A stretch of 64,000 nt of DNA from RHKX01 sp963823565 (GCA_963823565.1 CAWGLR010000003.1:1240001-1304000), one strand, 5' to 3'. Counted from the first letter of the stretch, positions 46,318-54,687 are shown. Numbers and translations are program-made. The notes: generated by a model not told the origin, from the sequence alone.

Positions 46318-46390
46318 CGGCTCAACAGGTACCTGGGACTACCACCTGACGCCGACGCCCCGGGCGCGTCTTTCGTGTGAGAGAGGAGGC

Positions 46391-48604
46391 ATGAATTCCA
46401 TGCCTGCGATTCCGAGGGCGACTGCGAGAACGACCCACCTGGCCGCGGCTGAGGACCGCAGCGAGCGCGGCGGCGTGGTCATTGCCGGGGGTTGGAAAGG
46501 GACTGAGGTGGGGGGTCAGGGGCAGATCGCAGGGGCGTTGACCGCCGCGCTCCAGCGTGGCGGTGAAGCGGGGCCGGGGGAGGGGACGCCACCAGCACGC
46601 CGCAATGGCTGGGCGCGCATTGCGATGGCGCCGGCGCAGGCGCTGATGGCGTTCGGAATCCTCGGCTTCCTCGCCTATGCCCTCTACATCGCCGCCGGGA
46701 GCCCGCCCGGCCCGGCGCGCTTCTTCGACCTCGTCATCTATCACGTGCCGATCGCCGCCGCCGCGGCGATCTGCCTGCTCAGCGCTCGCGGGAGCCGCCG
46801 CCGCAGGATCGCGTGGGGCGCGATCGGGTTGGGACTGCTCGCCTGGCTGATCGCCGACCTCTACTACGTCCAGGTCCTCCAGGACATGAGGAACATTCCG
46901 TATCCATCCTGGGCCGACCTCGGGTACCTCTTCGCGATTCCCTGCCTCTTCGTCGGCATCAGGCTGACGGCGCGAGAGGGCTCCGCCGGCGTCTCGGCGA
47001 TCGGCTGGCTCGACGGCGCGATCGCGGGCCTCGCCTTCGCCTGCGTCGGAGCGGCCGTGCTCGAACCCGCGCTGACCGGGCTGTGGCGCGGCGATCCGGC
47101 GGTTGTCGCCACGAACCTGGCCTACCCCGTCGGCGACCTGCTCCTCCTCTCCTACGTTGTCGGCGTGCTGACCCTGACCGGGCTGCGCCGGTCCCCGAGC
47201 CTGCTCGCGCTCGGCGCCGCGCTGCTGATCTGGGCCGGCGCGGACGCCCTGTACCTGTACCTGACCGCCACCGACGCCTACACGGGCGGGTGGATCGACA
47301 TGCTGTGGGCGGCCGGGGCTCTGGCGATCGGCGCCGCCGCGATCAAGGCACCTGCCCGGGCGCCGCTGGCGGCCCACCGGGCCGAGGGCTCGGTGGCCAT
47401 CCCGGCGATCGGGGCGCTCGCCGCGGCGGGGGTCCTCCTGCTCGACCACTGGGATCGCGCCTCGACGGCGTCGGTTGTCCTCGGCGGCGCAACCCTCGTC
47501 GTGGCGGCGATTCGCCTGGTGGTGGGCGCGCGCGAGAACCAGCGACTGCTGCACAGGCTCGGGCGCGACTCAGTGACCGATCCGCTGACCGGGCTCGGCA
47601 ACCGCAGAAGGCTGTACGCCGATCTCGAGCGCGTGGTCGAGGAACCCGGCAACCACCTGGCGCTGTTCGACCTCGACGGCTTCAAGGCCTACAACGACGC
47701 CTTCGGACACACGGTGGGCGACGCGCTGCTGCGGACGTTCGGCCGCCAGCTCCGGCTCACCGCCGCGCGGTCCGGCCGCGCCTACCGCCTCGGCGGCGAC
47801 GAGTTCTGCGTGGTCATCGAGCACCAGGGCGCCGACGTCGAGGGAATCGTCCTGGCGCTGCGCGAGGCGCTCCATGAGCGCGCTCAGCATTTTGAGATCA
47901 CCGCGTCCTGCGGCGTCGTCGAGCTCGGGCGGGAGGCGACGGTGGCGAACGACGCGCTGAGGATCGCCGACCAGCGGATGTACGCGGAGAAGGGCGACCG
48001 CGCCCGGGTCTCGCGCGAGCAGGAGGCCCACGATCTCCTCCTCAGCGTCCTGCGTGAGCATGAGCCCGACCTCGAGGGCCACTGCGAAGGGGTCGCCGCC
48101 CGCGCCGCCGAGGTCGCCGAGCGCCTGGGCTGCGACGAGGCCGAGCGCAAGGCGATCGCGCGAGCGGCGCAGCTGCACGACATCGGCAAGGTGGCGATCC
48201 CCGAGGCGATCCTGCGCAAGCCGGGCCCTTTGACCGACGAGGAATGGCAGGTCATGCGCGATCACACCCTGATCGGCGAGCGGATTCTCAGCGCGGTGCC
48301 GCCGCTTCAGGAGGTCGCGGCCCTTGTTCGCTCCTCCCATGAGCGCTGGGACGGTTGTGGCTATCCCGATCGCCTCGACGGCGAGGCGATCCCGCTCGGG
48401 TCGCGGATCATCTTCGTCTGCGACGCCTTCGACGCGATGACCGAGGATCGCGCCTACCAGCCCGCCAGGAGCCGGGAGGAGGCGCTGCGCGAGCTCAGGA
48501 GCGGCGCCGGGAGCCAGTTCGACCCACAGGTGGTCGAGGCCTTCACCGCGAGCTTGGACCGGGCCCCCCACGAGGCTCCCACCGCGGCGGCGGTCGCCAG
48601 TTAG
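46391..48604 (+). CDS. Membrane GGDEF plus HD-GYP protein (c-di-GMP synthesis and breakdown)
   Basis: The 737-residue frame starts with about 80 low-complexity residues, so a start at ATG 46400 or even 46625 is possible. Eight to ten hydrophobic helices (about 80-380) are followed by a GGDEF domain (signature at 468-472) and an HD-GYP domain (LHDIGK, HD at 596-597; GCGYPDRLDG at about 655). GGDEF makes c-di-GMP from GTP and HD-GYP degrades it. The inhibitory-site motif upstream of GGDEF reads RxxR instead of RxxD. The cytoplasmic part faces inward. Confidence 0.88.
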   Translation: MNSMPAIPRATARTTHLAAAEDRSERGGVVIAGGWKGTEVGGQGQIAGALTAALQRGGEAGPGEGTPPARRNGWARIAMAPAQALMAFGILGFLAYALYIAAGSPPGPARFFDLVIYHVPIAAAAAICLLSARGSRRRRIAWGAIGLGLLAWLIADLYYVQVLQDMRNIPYPSWADLGYLFAIPCLFVGIRLTAREGSAGVSAIGWLDGAIAGLAFACVGAAVLEPALTGLWRGDPAVVATNLAYPVGDLLLLSYVVGVLTLTGLRRSPSLLALGAALLIWAGADALYLYLTATDAYTGGWIDMLWAAGALAIGAAAIKAPARAPLAAHRAEGSVAIPAIGALAAAGVLLLDHWDRASTASVVLGGATLVVAAIRLVVGARENQRLLHRLGRDSVTDPLTGLGNRRRLYADLERVVEEPGNHLALFDLDGFKAYNDAFGHTVGDALLRTFGRQLRLTAARSGRAYRLGGDEFCVVIEHQGADVEGIVLALREALHERAQHFEITASCGVVELGREATVANDALRIADQRMYAEKGDRARVSREQEAHDLLLSVLREHEPDLEGHCEGVAARAAEVAERLGCDEAERKAIARAAQLHDIGKVAIPEAILRKPGPLTDEEWQVMRDHTLIGERILSAVPPLQEVAALVRSSHERWDGCGYPDRLDGEAIPLGSRIIFVCDAFDAMTEDRAYQPARSREEALRELRSGAGSQFDPQVVEAFTASLDRAPHEAPTAAAVAS

Positions 48605-48654
48605 CGCCTGACGCCCGGGAGCCCAGTGCGTTCCTCTGGAGAGGGGCCGTCGCG

Positions 48655-48680
48655 GCGGCGGGATAGACGGTTTTCGCCGC
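48655..48680. terminator. Possible hairpin after the GGDEF/HD-GYP gene
   Basis: GCGGCG (48655-48660) can pair with CGCCGC (48675-48680), followed by a few T residues inside the loop only. It lies between 48604 and the next start at 48718. The prediction is weak. Confidence 0.3.
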
Positions 48681-48717
48681 GTGGCCCGGAACAGGGAAAC
48701 ACGAGGAGGAAACCTCG

Positions 48718-49593
48718 ATGAACCATGCCGATACGCGGTCCTTGCGCCGCATCCGGTTGATTGCGCTGTTGCTGGTCCTGGCACCGGCGCTGGTGACCGT
48801 CGCAATCGTCCGCTCAGCCGACGCGCAGGCGCCGGGCTCTGCCGATCTCCGGCTCACGAAGTCGGACTCGCCGGATCCGGTCAAGACGAGCGGAAAGCTC
48901 ACCTACACGATCGCGGTCCGGAACGCAGGGCCCGACACGGCGACCAACACGATGGTCACCGACCGTCTGCCGAACGAGGTCAAGTTCATCTCCGCGACCG
49001 CCTCGCAGGGCAAGTGCACGGTGAAGCAGAGGAAGCTCACCTGCACCCTGGGCGACGTCGGCTTCGGTGCTCCCTACGACGAGCGCGTGCTGATCACGGT
49101 CGTCGTCAGGGCACCCGGAAAGGCGGGCTCGATCTCGAACACCGCGAAGGTGACGAGCGACACGAGCGACCCCAACAGGAAGAACGACAGCGACACCGAG
49201 GCGACCACGGTCCGCGGTGGCGGCCAGGTGATGTGCAAGGGCGCCGTCGCGACGATCGTCGGCACGCCCGGGGCGAACGTCCTGCGCGGCACCGAGGGCA
49301 AGGACGTCATCCAAGCGCGAGCCGGCGACGACGTCATCCGCGGCCTCGCCGGTCGCGACCTGATCTGCGCCGGCAGCGGCAACGACGCCGCGCGCGGCGG
49401 CAGCGAGAACGATCGCGTCATCGGCGCCGGCGGCAACGACGTCCTCGGCGGTCAGGGCGGCGACGACGTCCTCAAGGGCAGCCGAGGCCGCGACGCGCTC
49501 CGCGGCGGCCGCGGCGACGACGCGCTCCGCGGGGGCACCGGCAACGACAGCTGCCACGGCGGCGCCGGCGACGACACGACCAGCAGCTGCTGA
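48718..49593 (+). CDS. Secreted DUF11 domain plus RTX-type calcium-binding repeat protein
   Basis: A 291-residue exported protein with a signal peptide (LIALLLVLAPALVTVAIV). A DUF11-type beta domain (about 40-155) contains ADLRLTKSDSPDPVKTSG and NAGPDTATNTMVTDRLP. About 12 nine-residue glycine-aspartate repeats follow (AGDDVIRGLAGRDLICAG, GGNDVLGGQGGDDVL). The nonapeptide repeats form a beta-roll that folds upon calcium binding outside the cell. The ribosome site GAGGAGG precedes ATG 48718. The role may be adhesion or surface structure; no enzyme domain is visible. Confidence 0.85.
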   Translation: MNHADTRSLRRIRLIALLLVLAPALVTVAIVRSADAQAPGSADLRLTKSDSPDPVKTSGKLTYTIAVRNAGPDTATNTMVTDRLPNEVKFISATASQGKCTVKQRKLTCTLGDVGFGAPYDERVLITVVVRAPGKAGSISNTAKVTSDTSDPNRKNDSDTEATTVRGGGQVMCKGAVATIVGTPGANVLRGTEGKDVIQARAGDDVIRGLAGRDLICAGSGNDAARGGSENDRVIGAGGNDVLGGQGGDDVLKGSRGRDALRGGRGDDALRGGTGNDSCHGGAGDDTTSSC

Positions 49594-49616
49594 GTCGAAG
49601 GGGGGGCACGACCCGA

Positions 49617-49648
49617 ATCCCCGGTGCGGCCGCGGCCGCACCGGGGAT
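49617..49648. terminator. 32-base perfect palindrome, probable terminator
   Basis: Arms 49617-49632 and 49633-49648 are exact reverse complements (half ATCCCCGGTGCGGCCG) with no spacer. It is 24 bases after the stop of the repeat protein gene. A transcript would form a very stable hairpin; no T-tract follows. It could also be a dimer binding site. Confidence 0.55.
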
Positions 49649-49871
49649 CGGTTCAATCGGAGAAGCCCCCTGTCTCGCGACCGGCGGGCGCGGAACGCCC
49701 GGCGTGCCGCGGACGCGATCGCACTGGAGGTCCTTCATCATGAGGGCTCGCGTGCGATCGGCAAGAAATGCTGAAGACCCCTTCGCGTAGCCACATGCTG
49801 GTTACCTGCTAGGTTGTTGCTTGTAACGATTCCAACTACCTAGGGGGGTAGAGGATGAGGGGGTACTCGCA

Positions 49872-50397
49872 ATGAACGCATCGCTGAGAACCAGAGCGAC
49901 GCGCCGCCTTGTGGCGTCAATGGTGGTGGTCTGCATTTCAACCGCGGCCTGGGCCGCTCAGACCGCGGGGTCGGAGCCTTCGAGCCCCAAAATCCAGGGC
50001 GGCGGCTGAGCTTGCGCCGACAGCCCAGCTTCCGTCGATGACGGGTTCGTCGCCCAACCAGGTGGTGAGTCCGCCCCCGTCCTCGTCGGCCCTTTCGCTT
50101 GCGGCCAATACAAGTTCGGCATGCGCGGATGGCAAGGTCTGCATGTGGTCGCTAACGGATTTCCAAGGCCTCACCAAGGTGGTCGGCGACTGCTCCGCCC
50201 TCGGCGGCGACGGATGGAAGTACATCCTGGGAGAGGGGCTGTACTTCAACTCGGGCAAGAACCGCTGCAACGCCCGAAAGTTCTACATGGGCAACGGACT
50301 TGTGACCACTGCTTGCCTCGATGCTGGCGAGAACCGGCCCAACGTGGCGGACAGCGATCGCTTCAGAGTGGGGATCTCTGGCTCGCACTGCCCGTAG
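49872..50397 (+). pseudogene. Secreted peptidase inhibitor I36-like protein, frameshifted
   Basis: The first frame (49872-50009) encodes a signal peptide, RRLVASMVVVCISTAAWAAQ. The mature part, in the +1 frame, has the I36-like domain (CADGKVCMWSLTDFQG, GGDGWKYILGEGLYFNSG, SDRFRVGISGSHC) with six or so Cys. The switch needed is at the run CCCCAAAA (49985-49992), where removal of one base joins the frames. So it is a one-base indel in a homopolymer: sequencing error, phase variation or decay. The product would be a small secreted disulfide protein. Confidence 0.75.
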
Positions 50398-50512
50398 TCC
50401 GCAACCTGACCTTCGGCGGGCTGCGATCACCCCGCCGAAGGGTCAGGCCTCGTTCGGGACCCTGCTGCGCGGCCCACGAACTATTGGGGCCCTTGCGGGC
50501 AATAGCTCATCA

Positions 50513-51157
50513 GTGACCGCCTTTCAGTCCGACTCGGAATTGATCTCAGCCTCTCTGGACGAGAGCGAGCGCTTTGCCGTGATCTTTAACCGGCATCACA
50601 ACGCGATTCGCGCCTATCTCAGGCGCCGCCTGCCCCAAGCGGTTGCGGATGAGCTGGCGGCCGACGTTTTTGTGGTCGGCTTCAGGGAGCGAGCTCGATA
50701 CGACACCGCTTCCTCGGATGCGCGCCCCTGGCTCTTCGGTATTGCCGCGAATCTAGTACGCCGTCATAGACGCACCGAGGTTCGCGCGCTGAGGGCCTAT
50801 GCCCGCACGGCAGTTGACCCACTCGCGGCTTCGCAGATCCACCACGACCCTGATGCGAACGCGTTCGAAGCTCAGGTTGCGGGGGCTCTGGCTTCGTTGA
50901 AGGCGAGAGACCGTGAGGCGCTTTTCCTCTTCGCCTGCGCAGAGCTCACATACGAGGAGATCGCGACAGCGCTGCAGATTCCGCTAGGCACAGTTCGGTC
51001 CCGGATCTCCCGAGCTCGCCTTCAACTCCGCGCGCGTTTGGGAAAGGTTGACTCTCCACAGAATGACTCGGCAGACCGTGTAGGAGCCGAGGATGTAGGC
51101 ACAAAGGAAAGAGAGGATTCGGATGAACGAGCTCGATTTGATCCGGTTGTTTCGTAA
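50513..51157 (+). CDS. ECF-type RNA polymerase sigma factor
   Basis: A 214-residue sigma-70 family protein from GTG 50513. Region 2 contains FNRHHNAIRAYLRRRLPQAV, VADELAADVFVVGFRERARY and ARPWLFGIAANLVRRHRR. Region 4 is ALASLKARDREALFLFACAELTYEEIATAL followed by IPLGTVRSRISRARLQLR, a helix-turn-helix. It directs RNA polymerase to a small set of promoters. It overlaps a membrane protein gene by 35 bases. The wide open frame upstream of 50513 has no family similarity. Confidence 0.9.
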   Translation: MTAFQSDSELISASLDESERFAVIFNRHHNAIRAYLRRRLPQAVADELAADVFVVGFRERARYDTASSDARPWLFGIAANLVRRHRRTEVRALRAYARTAVDPLAASQIHHDPDANAFEAQVAGALASLKARDREALFLFACAELTYEEIATALQIPLGTVRSRISRARLQLRARLGKVDSPQNDSADRVGAEDVGTKEREDSDERARFDPVVS

Positions 51158-51515
51158 GGACATCCCAGCCGCTGATGGAGCCGACGCCTCGGCTGCCCGC
51201 GCCACCGTGTTGGCGGCTATGGGCGACTCGCGAGATTCCGATCGACCTCGCCGTGCTCCGCGCGGTCTCATCCTGGCTGCGGCGGCCGTCCTTGCGCTCC
51301 CTGCTGGGTACGCGGTCGCCGACGGGGTCGGGATCGTGGGCGACGACCAGCAGGTAGTCCATATCGATTCATCGACGGCCGAGCCGGCTCCCGCTCCGGG
51401 CTCGGAGCCCGCGCCTGGTCAGTCCGAAGTCCCCGATGGCATCAGGCTCAGCCCTCAAGCGCGAGACGAGCTGGCGCCAACTGATCCGGCGCTCGGCGGC
51501 GGCGCCAACCGCTGA
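51123..51515 (+). CDS. Membrane protein linked to the ECF sigma factor
   Basis: A 130-residue protein. The short cytoplasmic N-terminus ELDLIRLFRKDIPAADG resembles the start of actinobacterial proteins paired with ECF sigma factors (CU044-5270-like). One membrane helix follows (GLILAAAAVLALPAGYAVA), then a Pro/Ala-rich outer tail. No zinc anti-sigma motif (HxxxCxxC) is visible. Overlap with the sigma gene suggests a regulatory partner or anti-sigma role; this is inferred from position. Confidence 0.7.
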   Translation: MNELDLIRLFRKDIPAADGADASAARATVLAAMGDSRDSDRPRRAPRGLILAAAAVLALPAGYAVADGVGIVGDDQQVVHIDSSTAEPAPAPGSEPAPGQSEVPDGIRLSPQARDELAPTDPALGGGANR

Positions 51516-51649
51516 CTGCCTGGAAGCTTGGTACACCCTTCGGCGGGGACCACGCGCTCCCGCCGGGCGACGGTGGGAGTGCAGAAGCTGGCCCCGAGGG
51601 GGTCATGCTCGACCTGCTCAGCGGCGGCAGGCTCACGCCGGGAGACCGG

Positions 51650-52126
51650 TCAGCACTCGGGCTGCACCGGATCGGCGATCGGCGCCGCTGCGGCCTCATC
51701 GATTCCGGCGGCGGCCATCGCCTCGCAGGCGGCTGCGACCGCCTGCGAATCGGTGTGCTCGCGGATCGCGGCGATCCGGCCCCACCTGATCGCGAGCCAG
51801 GTGGTGCCCTCGTTGCCGTAGGGCGCTCCGGCGCGCGGAACCAACTCGGCCGTCCACCGGACCGCGACCCGGGTGTCGCCGAGGCCCCCGCGCACCGCGA
51901 CCTCGTGGACGGCGAAGCGGTGGACGGGAAAGAGGCCGCTGAACCTCGAGGTCCACGCGCGCAGGCCGTCCAGCGTGTGCCGTTCGCCGCCGAGGGCATG
52001 GTTGCCAAGAAAGACGCGATGCACGTCTGGACGAGTCCCCCGGAGCAGCGGGTCCCAGTCGCCGGCTGACGCGCGCCGGAAGGCGCCCTCGGCTCGCCGC
52101 CGGACCAGGTCGTGGTAGCCGAGCAC
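51650..52126 (-). CDS. SnoaL-like (NTF2-fold) protein
   Basis: The 158-residue protein starts at GTG 52126, directly after the stop of the F420-type oxidoreductase. The pattern GDWDPLLRGTRPDVHRVFLG, HTLDGLRAWTSRFSGLFPVH and RVAVRWTAELVP is typical of SnoaL-like NTF2 folds used as small enzymes or binding proteins. The function is unknown. It is cotranscribed with the nitroreductase-like gene and under the same control as the PadR-type divergent locus. Confidence 0.75.
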   Translation of the reverse strand: MLGYHDLVRRRAEGAFRRASAGDWDPLLRGTRPDVHRVFLGNHALGGERHTLDGLRAWTSRFSGLFPVHRFAVHEVAVRGGLGDTRVAVRWTAELVPRAGAPYGNEGTTWLAIRWGRIAAIREHTDSQAVAAACEAMAAAGIDEAAAAPIADPVQPEC

Positions 52127-52624
52127 TCAGACGGGCTCCAGCACGAACATGTGGCGGACGCCCGAGCGCTCGAGGTAGCTCTCGTGGGCGGGCCAGACCT
52201 CGACGAACCGTGGCCACAGGCGGGCGACCTCTTCATCGGTGGCCGGTCGAGCTCGGCAGGAGACGGCCCGGTCGCCGATCTGGATCGTCACATCGGGATT
52301 GGCGGCCAGGTTCAGCGGCCAGGCGGCAGGCTTGGCCTGGCCGAAGTTCTCGCTCGTGATGACGAACGCCTCGCCATCACGCAGGTACATCACCGGTGTC
52401 GTCCGCGGCCGACCGGTCCGTCGGCCGGTCGTCGTCAGCAGCAGCGGGCGGTAGACCCGCCCGGTCGGCCCGGTCAGGCCGATCCGGCCCTTCGTCCTGC
52501 GGTAGAGCCATGTGTCGACGGGGGCCAGGCGCCGCCCCATCGCGGCGAACCAGCGTCGGCGTCCAAGCCACCGCAGCGTCCGCACATAGATGCCGTTGCC
52601 ATTCGAGGCATGTTCTCCCTGCAT
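52127..52624 (-). CDS. Deazaflavin (F420)-dependent nitroreductase family protein
   Basis: From ATG 52624 the protein has 165 residues; ATG 52651 would add nine. The Ddn-family core is visible: PLLLTTTGRRTGRPRTTPVMY, DGEAFVITSENFGQAKPAAW, NLAANPDVTIQIGDRAVSC and HESYLERSGVRHMFVLEP. Such proteins use F420H2 to reduce organic substrates, or act as quinone reductases. This implies that the host makes F420, as expected for actinobacteria. It is divergent from a PadR-type gene. Confidence 0.85.
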   Translation of the reverse strand: MQGEHASNGNGIYVRTLRWLGRRRWFAAMGRRLAPVDTWLYRRTKGRIGLTGPTGRVYRPLLLTTTGRRTGRPRTTPVMYLRDGEAFVITSENFGQAKPAAWPLNLAANPDVTIQIGDRAVSCRARPATDEEVARLWPRFVEVWPAHESYLERSGVRHMFVLEPV

Positions 52625-52634
52625 GGTGTTCAAC

Positions 52635-52660
52635 GTATTGGCCCGATACATTGAGTCAAT
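52635..52660. promoter_or_regulatory. Palindromes between the F420 oxidoreductase and padR genes, possible operator
   Basis: ATTGAGTCAAT (52650-52660) is a perfect 11-base palindrome, and GTATTGGCCCGATAC (52635-52649) is an imperfect one with GTAT/ATAC ends. Both lie in the divergent spacer next to a PadR-family gene. PadR regulators usually bind such symmetrical sites near their own promoter. No binding evidence can be read from sequence alone. Confidence 0.35.
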
Positions 52661-52690
52661 GGGTACGAACAGACCGGTCCGTTGGCCCTG

Positions 52691-53244
52691 ATGAAGCTGA
52701 CGCCGACCGCCTACGTGGTCATGGGGATGCTCGGCCTCGGCGCCGAGTCCGGCTATGACGTCAAGCGGGCGATCGAGGCCTCGACGCGGTTCTTCTGGTC
52801 GAGCTCGGAGGGCTCGATCTACCCGACGCTCGCTGCCCTCGAGGCCGGCGGATACGTCTCGGGCCGCGAAGCACCGCAGGGACGTCGACGTAGACGGGTC
52901 TACGAGCTGACCCCGGAGGGACGGGAGGCCCTGGGGCATGGGTGGCCGGCACCGCGCGCATCCCGCTGGAGTTCCGCGACGTCGCGCTGCTCAAGCTGTT
53001 TTTCGCCGACGCGGCGACGGACGACGACGCGGCGCGCCTTGTTCGCGAGCTGAAGAACCGCAGCGTCGCCGGGCTGGCGGAGCTGAGAGCTCAGGAGCAG
53101 CCGTCGGCCGAGCTCGCCGAAACCTGCGTCGCGCGGTTTCCCTCGATCGCGCTCCGCGTTGGGATCGCGCTGCAGGAAACCCTGATCGCGGTTGCGGACG
53201 AGATAGCGAGAGAGCTGGAGGCGGAAGGCGCACAGCGCCGATGA
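52691..53244 (+). pseudogene. PadR-family transcriptional regulator, frameshifted
   Basis: From ATG 52691 the winged-helix domain is intact: MKLTPTAYVVMGMLGL, GYDVKRAIEASTRFFW, GSIYPTLAALEAGGYVSG and RRVYELTPEGREAL. At 52933-52936 (GGGG) the frame must change by -1 to reach the C-terminal helical domain (WVAGTARIPLEFRDVALLKL ...RVGIALQETLIAVADE). Without this switch the protein ends in an unrelated tail. With it, the length (about 184) is normal for PadR. It probably regulates the divergent oxidoreductase genes. Confidence 0.8.
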
Positions 53245-53256
53245 CGCGGCATCCGC

Positions 53257-53285
53257 TTGCGACGATTACCCCCTAGGGGTATAGT
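53257..53285 (+). promoter_or_regulatory. Promoter with a CsoR/MerR-like palindrome between -35 and -10
   Basis: TTGCGA (53257-53262) and TATAGT (53280-53285) are separated by exactly 17 bases. The perfect inverted repeat TACCCC-CTA-GGGGTA (53267-53281) fills the spacer. GC-rich palindromes with TA ends are typical operators of CsoR-family copper or metal repressors. The ABC gene ATG at 53294 would be nearly at the transcription start, so the mRNA would be almost leaderless. Confidence 0.6.
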
Positions 53286-53293
53286 GGAGCGCG

Positions 53294-53920
53294 ATGGGGG
53301 CACAGCGCGACAGCTCAGGAGGTGGGGGAGGGCGGCCTCCGCCCGCAGGCTCCGAGGCGACGCCCGTCCTGTCGGTCGCCGGCATCAGGAAGGGATTTGC
53401 GGCTGGGTTCCTGCGGCGGCGGATCGAGGTCCTTCGCGATGCCGAGCTGCACGTCATGCCGGGCGAGCTGGTGGGCCTCGTCGGCGAGAACGGGTCCGGC
53501 AAGAGCGTGCTGATGAAGATCATCGTCGGGTTGATGAGCCGAGAGGCGGGAGAGGTCACGGTCGCCGGCAAGCTCGGGTACTGCCCCCAGCAACCGATGG
53601 TCTGGGAGAAGCTGACGGTTGCCGAGCACTTCGAGCTCTTCGCCCAGGCCTACGGGCTGCGCTCAGCAGATGCGGGTGCCGCAGAGGACGCACTGCTGGC
53701 CGAGCTGGGCTTCGAGCGGTACGCCGGCTATCGGGTCGAGGAGCTCTCGGGAGGGACCAAGCAGAAGCTCAACCTCGCGCTCGCCCTGATGCACGAGCCC
53801 GACCTCCTGCTTCTCGACGAGCCCTACAGCGGCTTCGACTGGGAGACGTACCTCCGATTCTGGGATATGGCCGAGGAACGGAGGCGAAACGGCATGGGGA
53901 TCCTGACCGTCTGGGCGGAG
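53294..53920 (+). pseudogene. ABC transporter ATP-binding protein, C-terminus lost
   Basis: From ATG 53294 the frame has Walker A GENGSGKSV (64-72), the signature ELSGGTKQKLNLALAL and Walker B LLLLDEPYSGFDW. About 210 residues are sound up to GMGILTV near 53917; there the sequence passes into unrelated frame (to a stop at 54091) and the switch/H-loop region is missing. The next recognisable coding sequence is a permease fragment in another frame. So the end of the ATPase and the beginning of the permease appear deleted. Confidence 0.75.
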
Positions 53921-54455
53921 CGCTGGCGGGCGATGCGGCGACCGCGCTGGCCGCGGGTTGGTCGGCCGCCTTCGTCTCCGGGACGCTCGGCTACTTCCAG
54001 GTCGTCTCCGCGCGAGATGCGGATCGGCGCCTGGCACTCGCGGGCCTGGGGGCGGGGCGGCTCGTGGCCGCGCGGATCGGCGCATCCCTGACGATGGTGG
54101 TGCTGGCGACGGGGCCGCGCTCCTCGCGCTCGCTCTCAGCGGAGGCATCGTGCACCCCTGGCACGCCTCGGTTGCGATCCTCGGCTTCGCCCTGATCTAC
54201 CTCGGCGTGGGCACCCTGATCGGCGCCGTCATCGCGTCGCCGCTCGAGGGCTCGCTGGCGTCGCCTTCACCTTCATCCTCGACGTCTTCTCGGGACCGGG
54301 CATGACCGCGGGGGAGGGGAGCCCGGTGAGCGTGAGCAGGAGCGCGGGCGACGTCCTGATCGCTGCGGCGATCGGCGGGAGGTCCTCCTCGGGTGACTGG
54401 ATCGAGCTTGCGCTGTGGGCGGCCGGGTCACTCGCGCTCGCAGGCTTCGTCGCGG
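53921..54455 (+). pseudogene. ABC-2 type permease remnant
   Basis: Hydrophobic coding sequence is recognisable in three consecutive frames: GWSAAFVSGTLGYFQVVSAR and RLVAARIGASLTMVVLAT, then ALLALALSGGIVHPWHA and FALIYLGVGTLIGAVIASP, then VAFTFILDVFSGPGM and a final helix GSLALAGFVAAR. One base must be added at GGGG 54111-54114 and one near 54256-54260. The N-terminal part of the permease is missing. It was the membrane partner of the preceding ATPase. Confidence 0.65.
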
Positions 54456-54596
54456 CACGTCGACCCGGTGTGCAGGATGACCCTCGACGGGGAGGGAGTC
54501 GGGACCCTGACATTCGAGGGCGTGGCCTTCCATTTCTGCTCGCTCGCTTGGGCGCGGCGATTCGCCGAGGCGCCGCAGCGGTACGCGAACGGATAG
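54456..54596 (+). pseudogene. YHS metal-binding domain fragment
   Basis: The frame encodes RHVDPVCRMTLDGEGVG, then FEGVAFHFCSLAWARRFAEA and PQRYANG before a stop. This is a nearly complete YHS domain (DPVC...F.FCS...F...P..Y), which is found in copper and heavy-metal proteins. It is directly joined, out of frame, to the end of the permease remnant. No good start codon precedes DPVC. It was either a separate small gene or a C-terminal extension of the transporter. Confidence 0.65.
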
Positions 54597-54687
54597 CCGC
54601 AATTCCGGTCTCAGTAGACAGCAGGGAATCCACTCGCGTGATCCCTACGGGTGTCTTCCACGGCCCCTTCCCCTACGGTCGGCCGGC

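Noticed and set aside
46318..46400. Possible c-di-GMP riboswitch before the GGDEF/HD-GYP gene
   Set aside because: The leader is only about 70 bases and lacks the conserved core; only a ribosome site is visible.
48718..49593. Short glycine-aspartate repeats as a possible CRISPR or DNA repeat
   Set aside because: The repeats are in frame, nine codons long and encode RTX-type calcium sites; they vary at DNA level.
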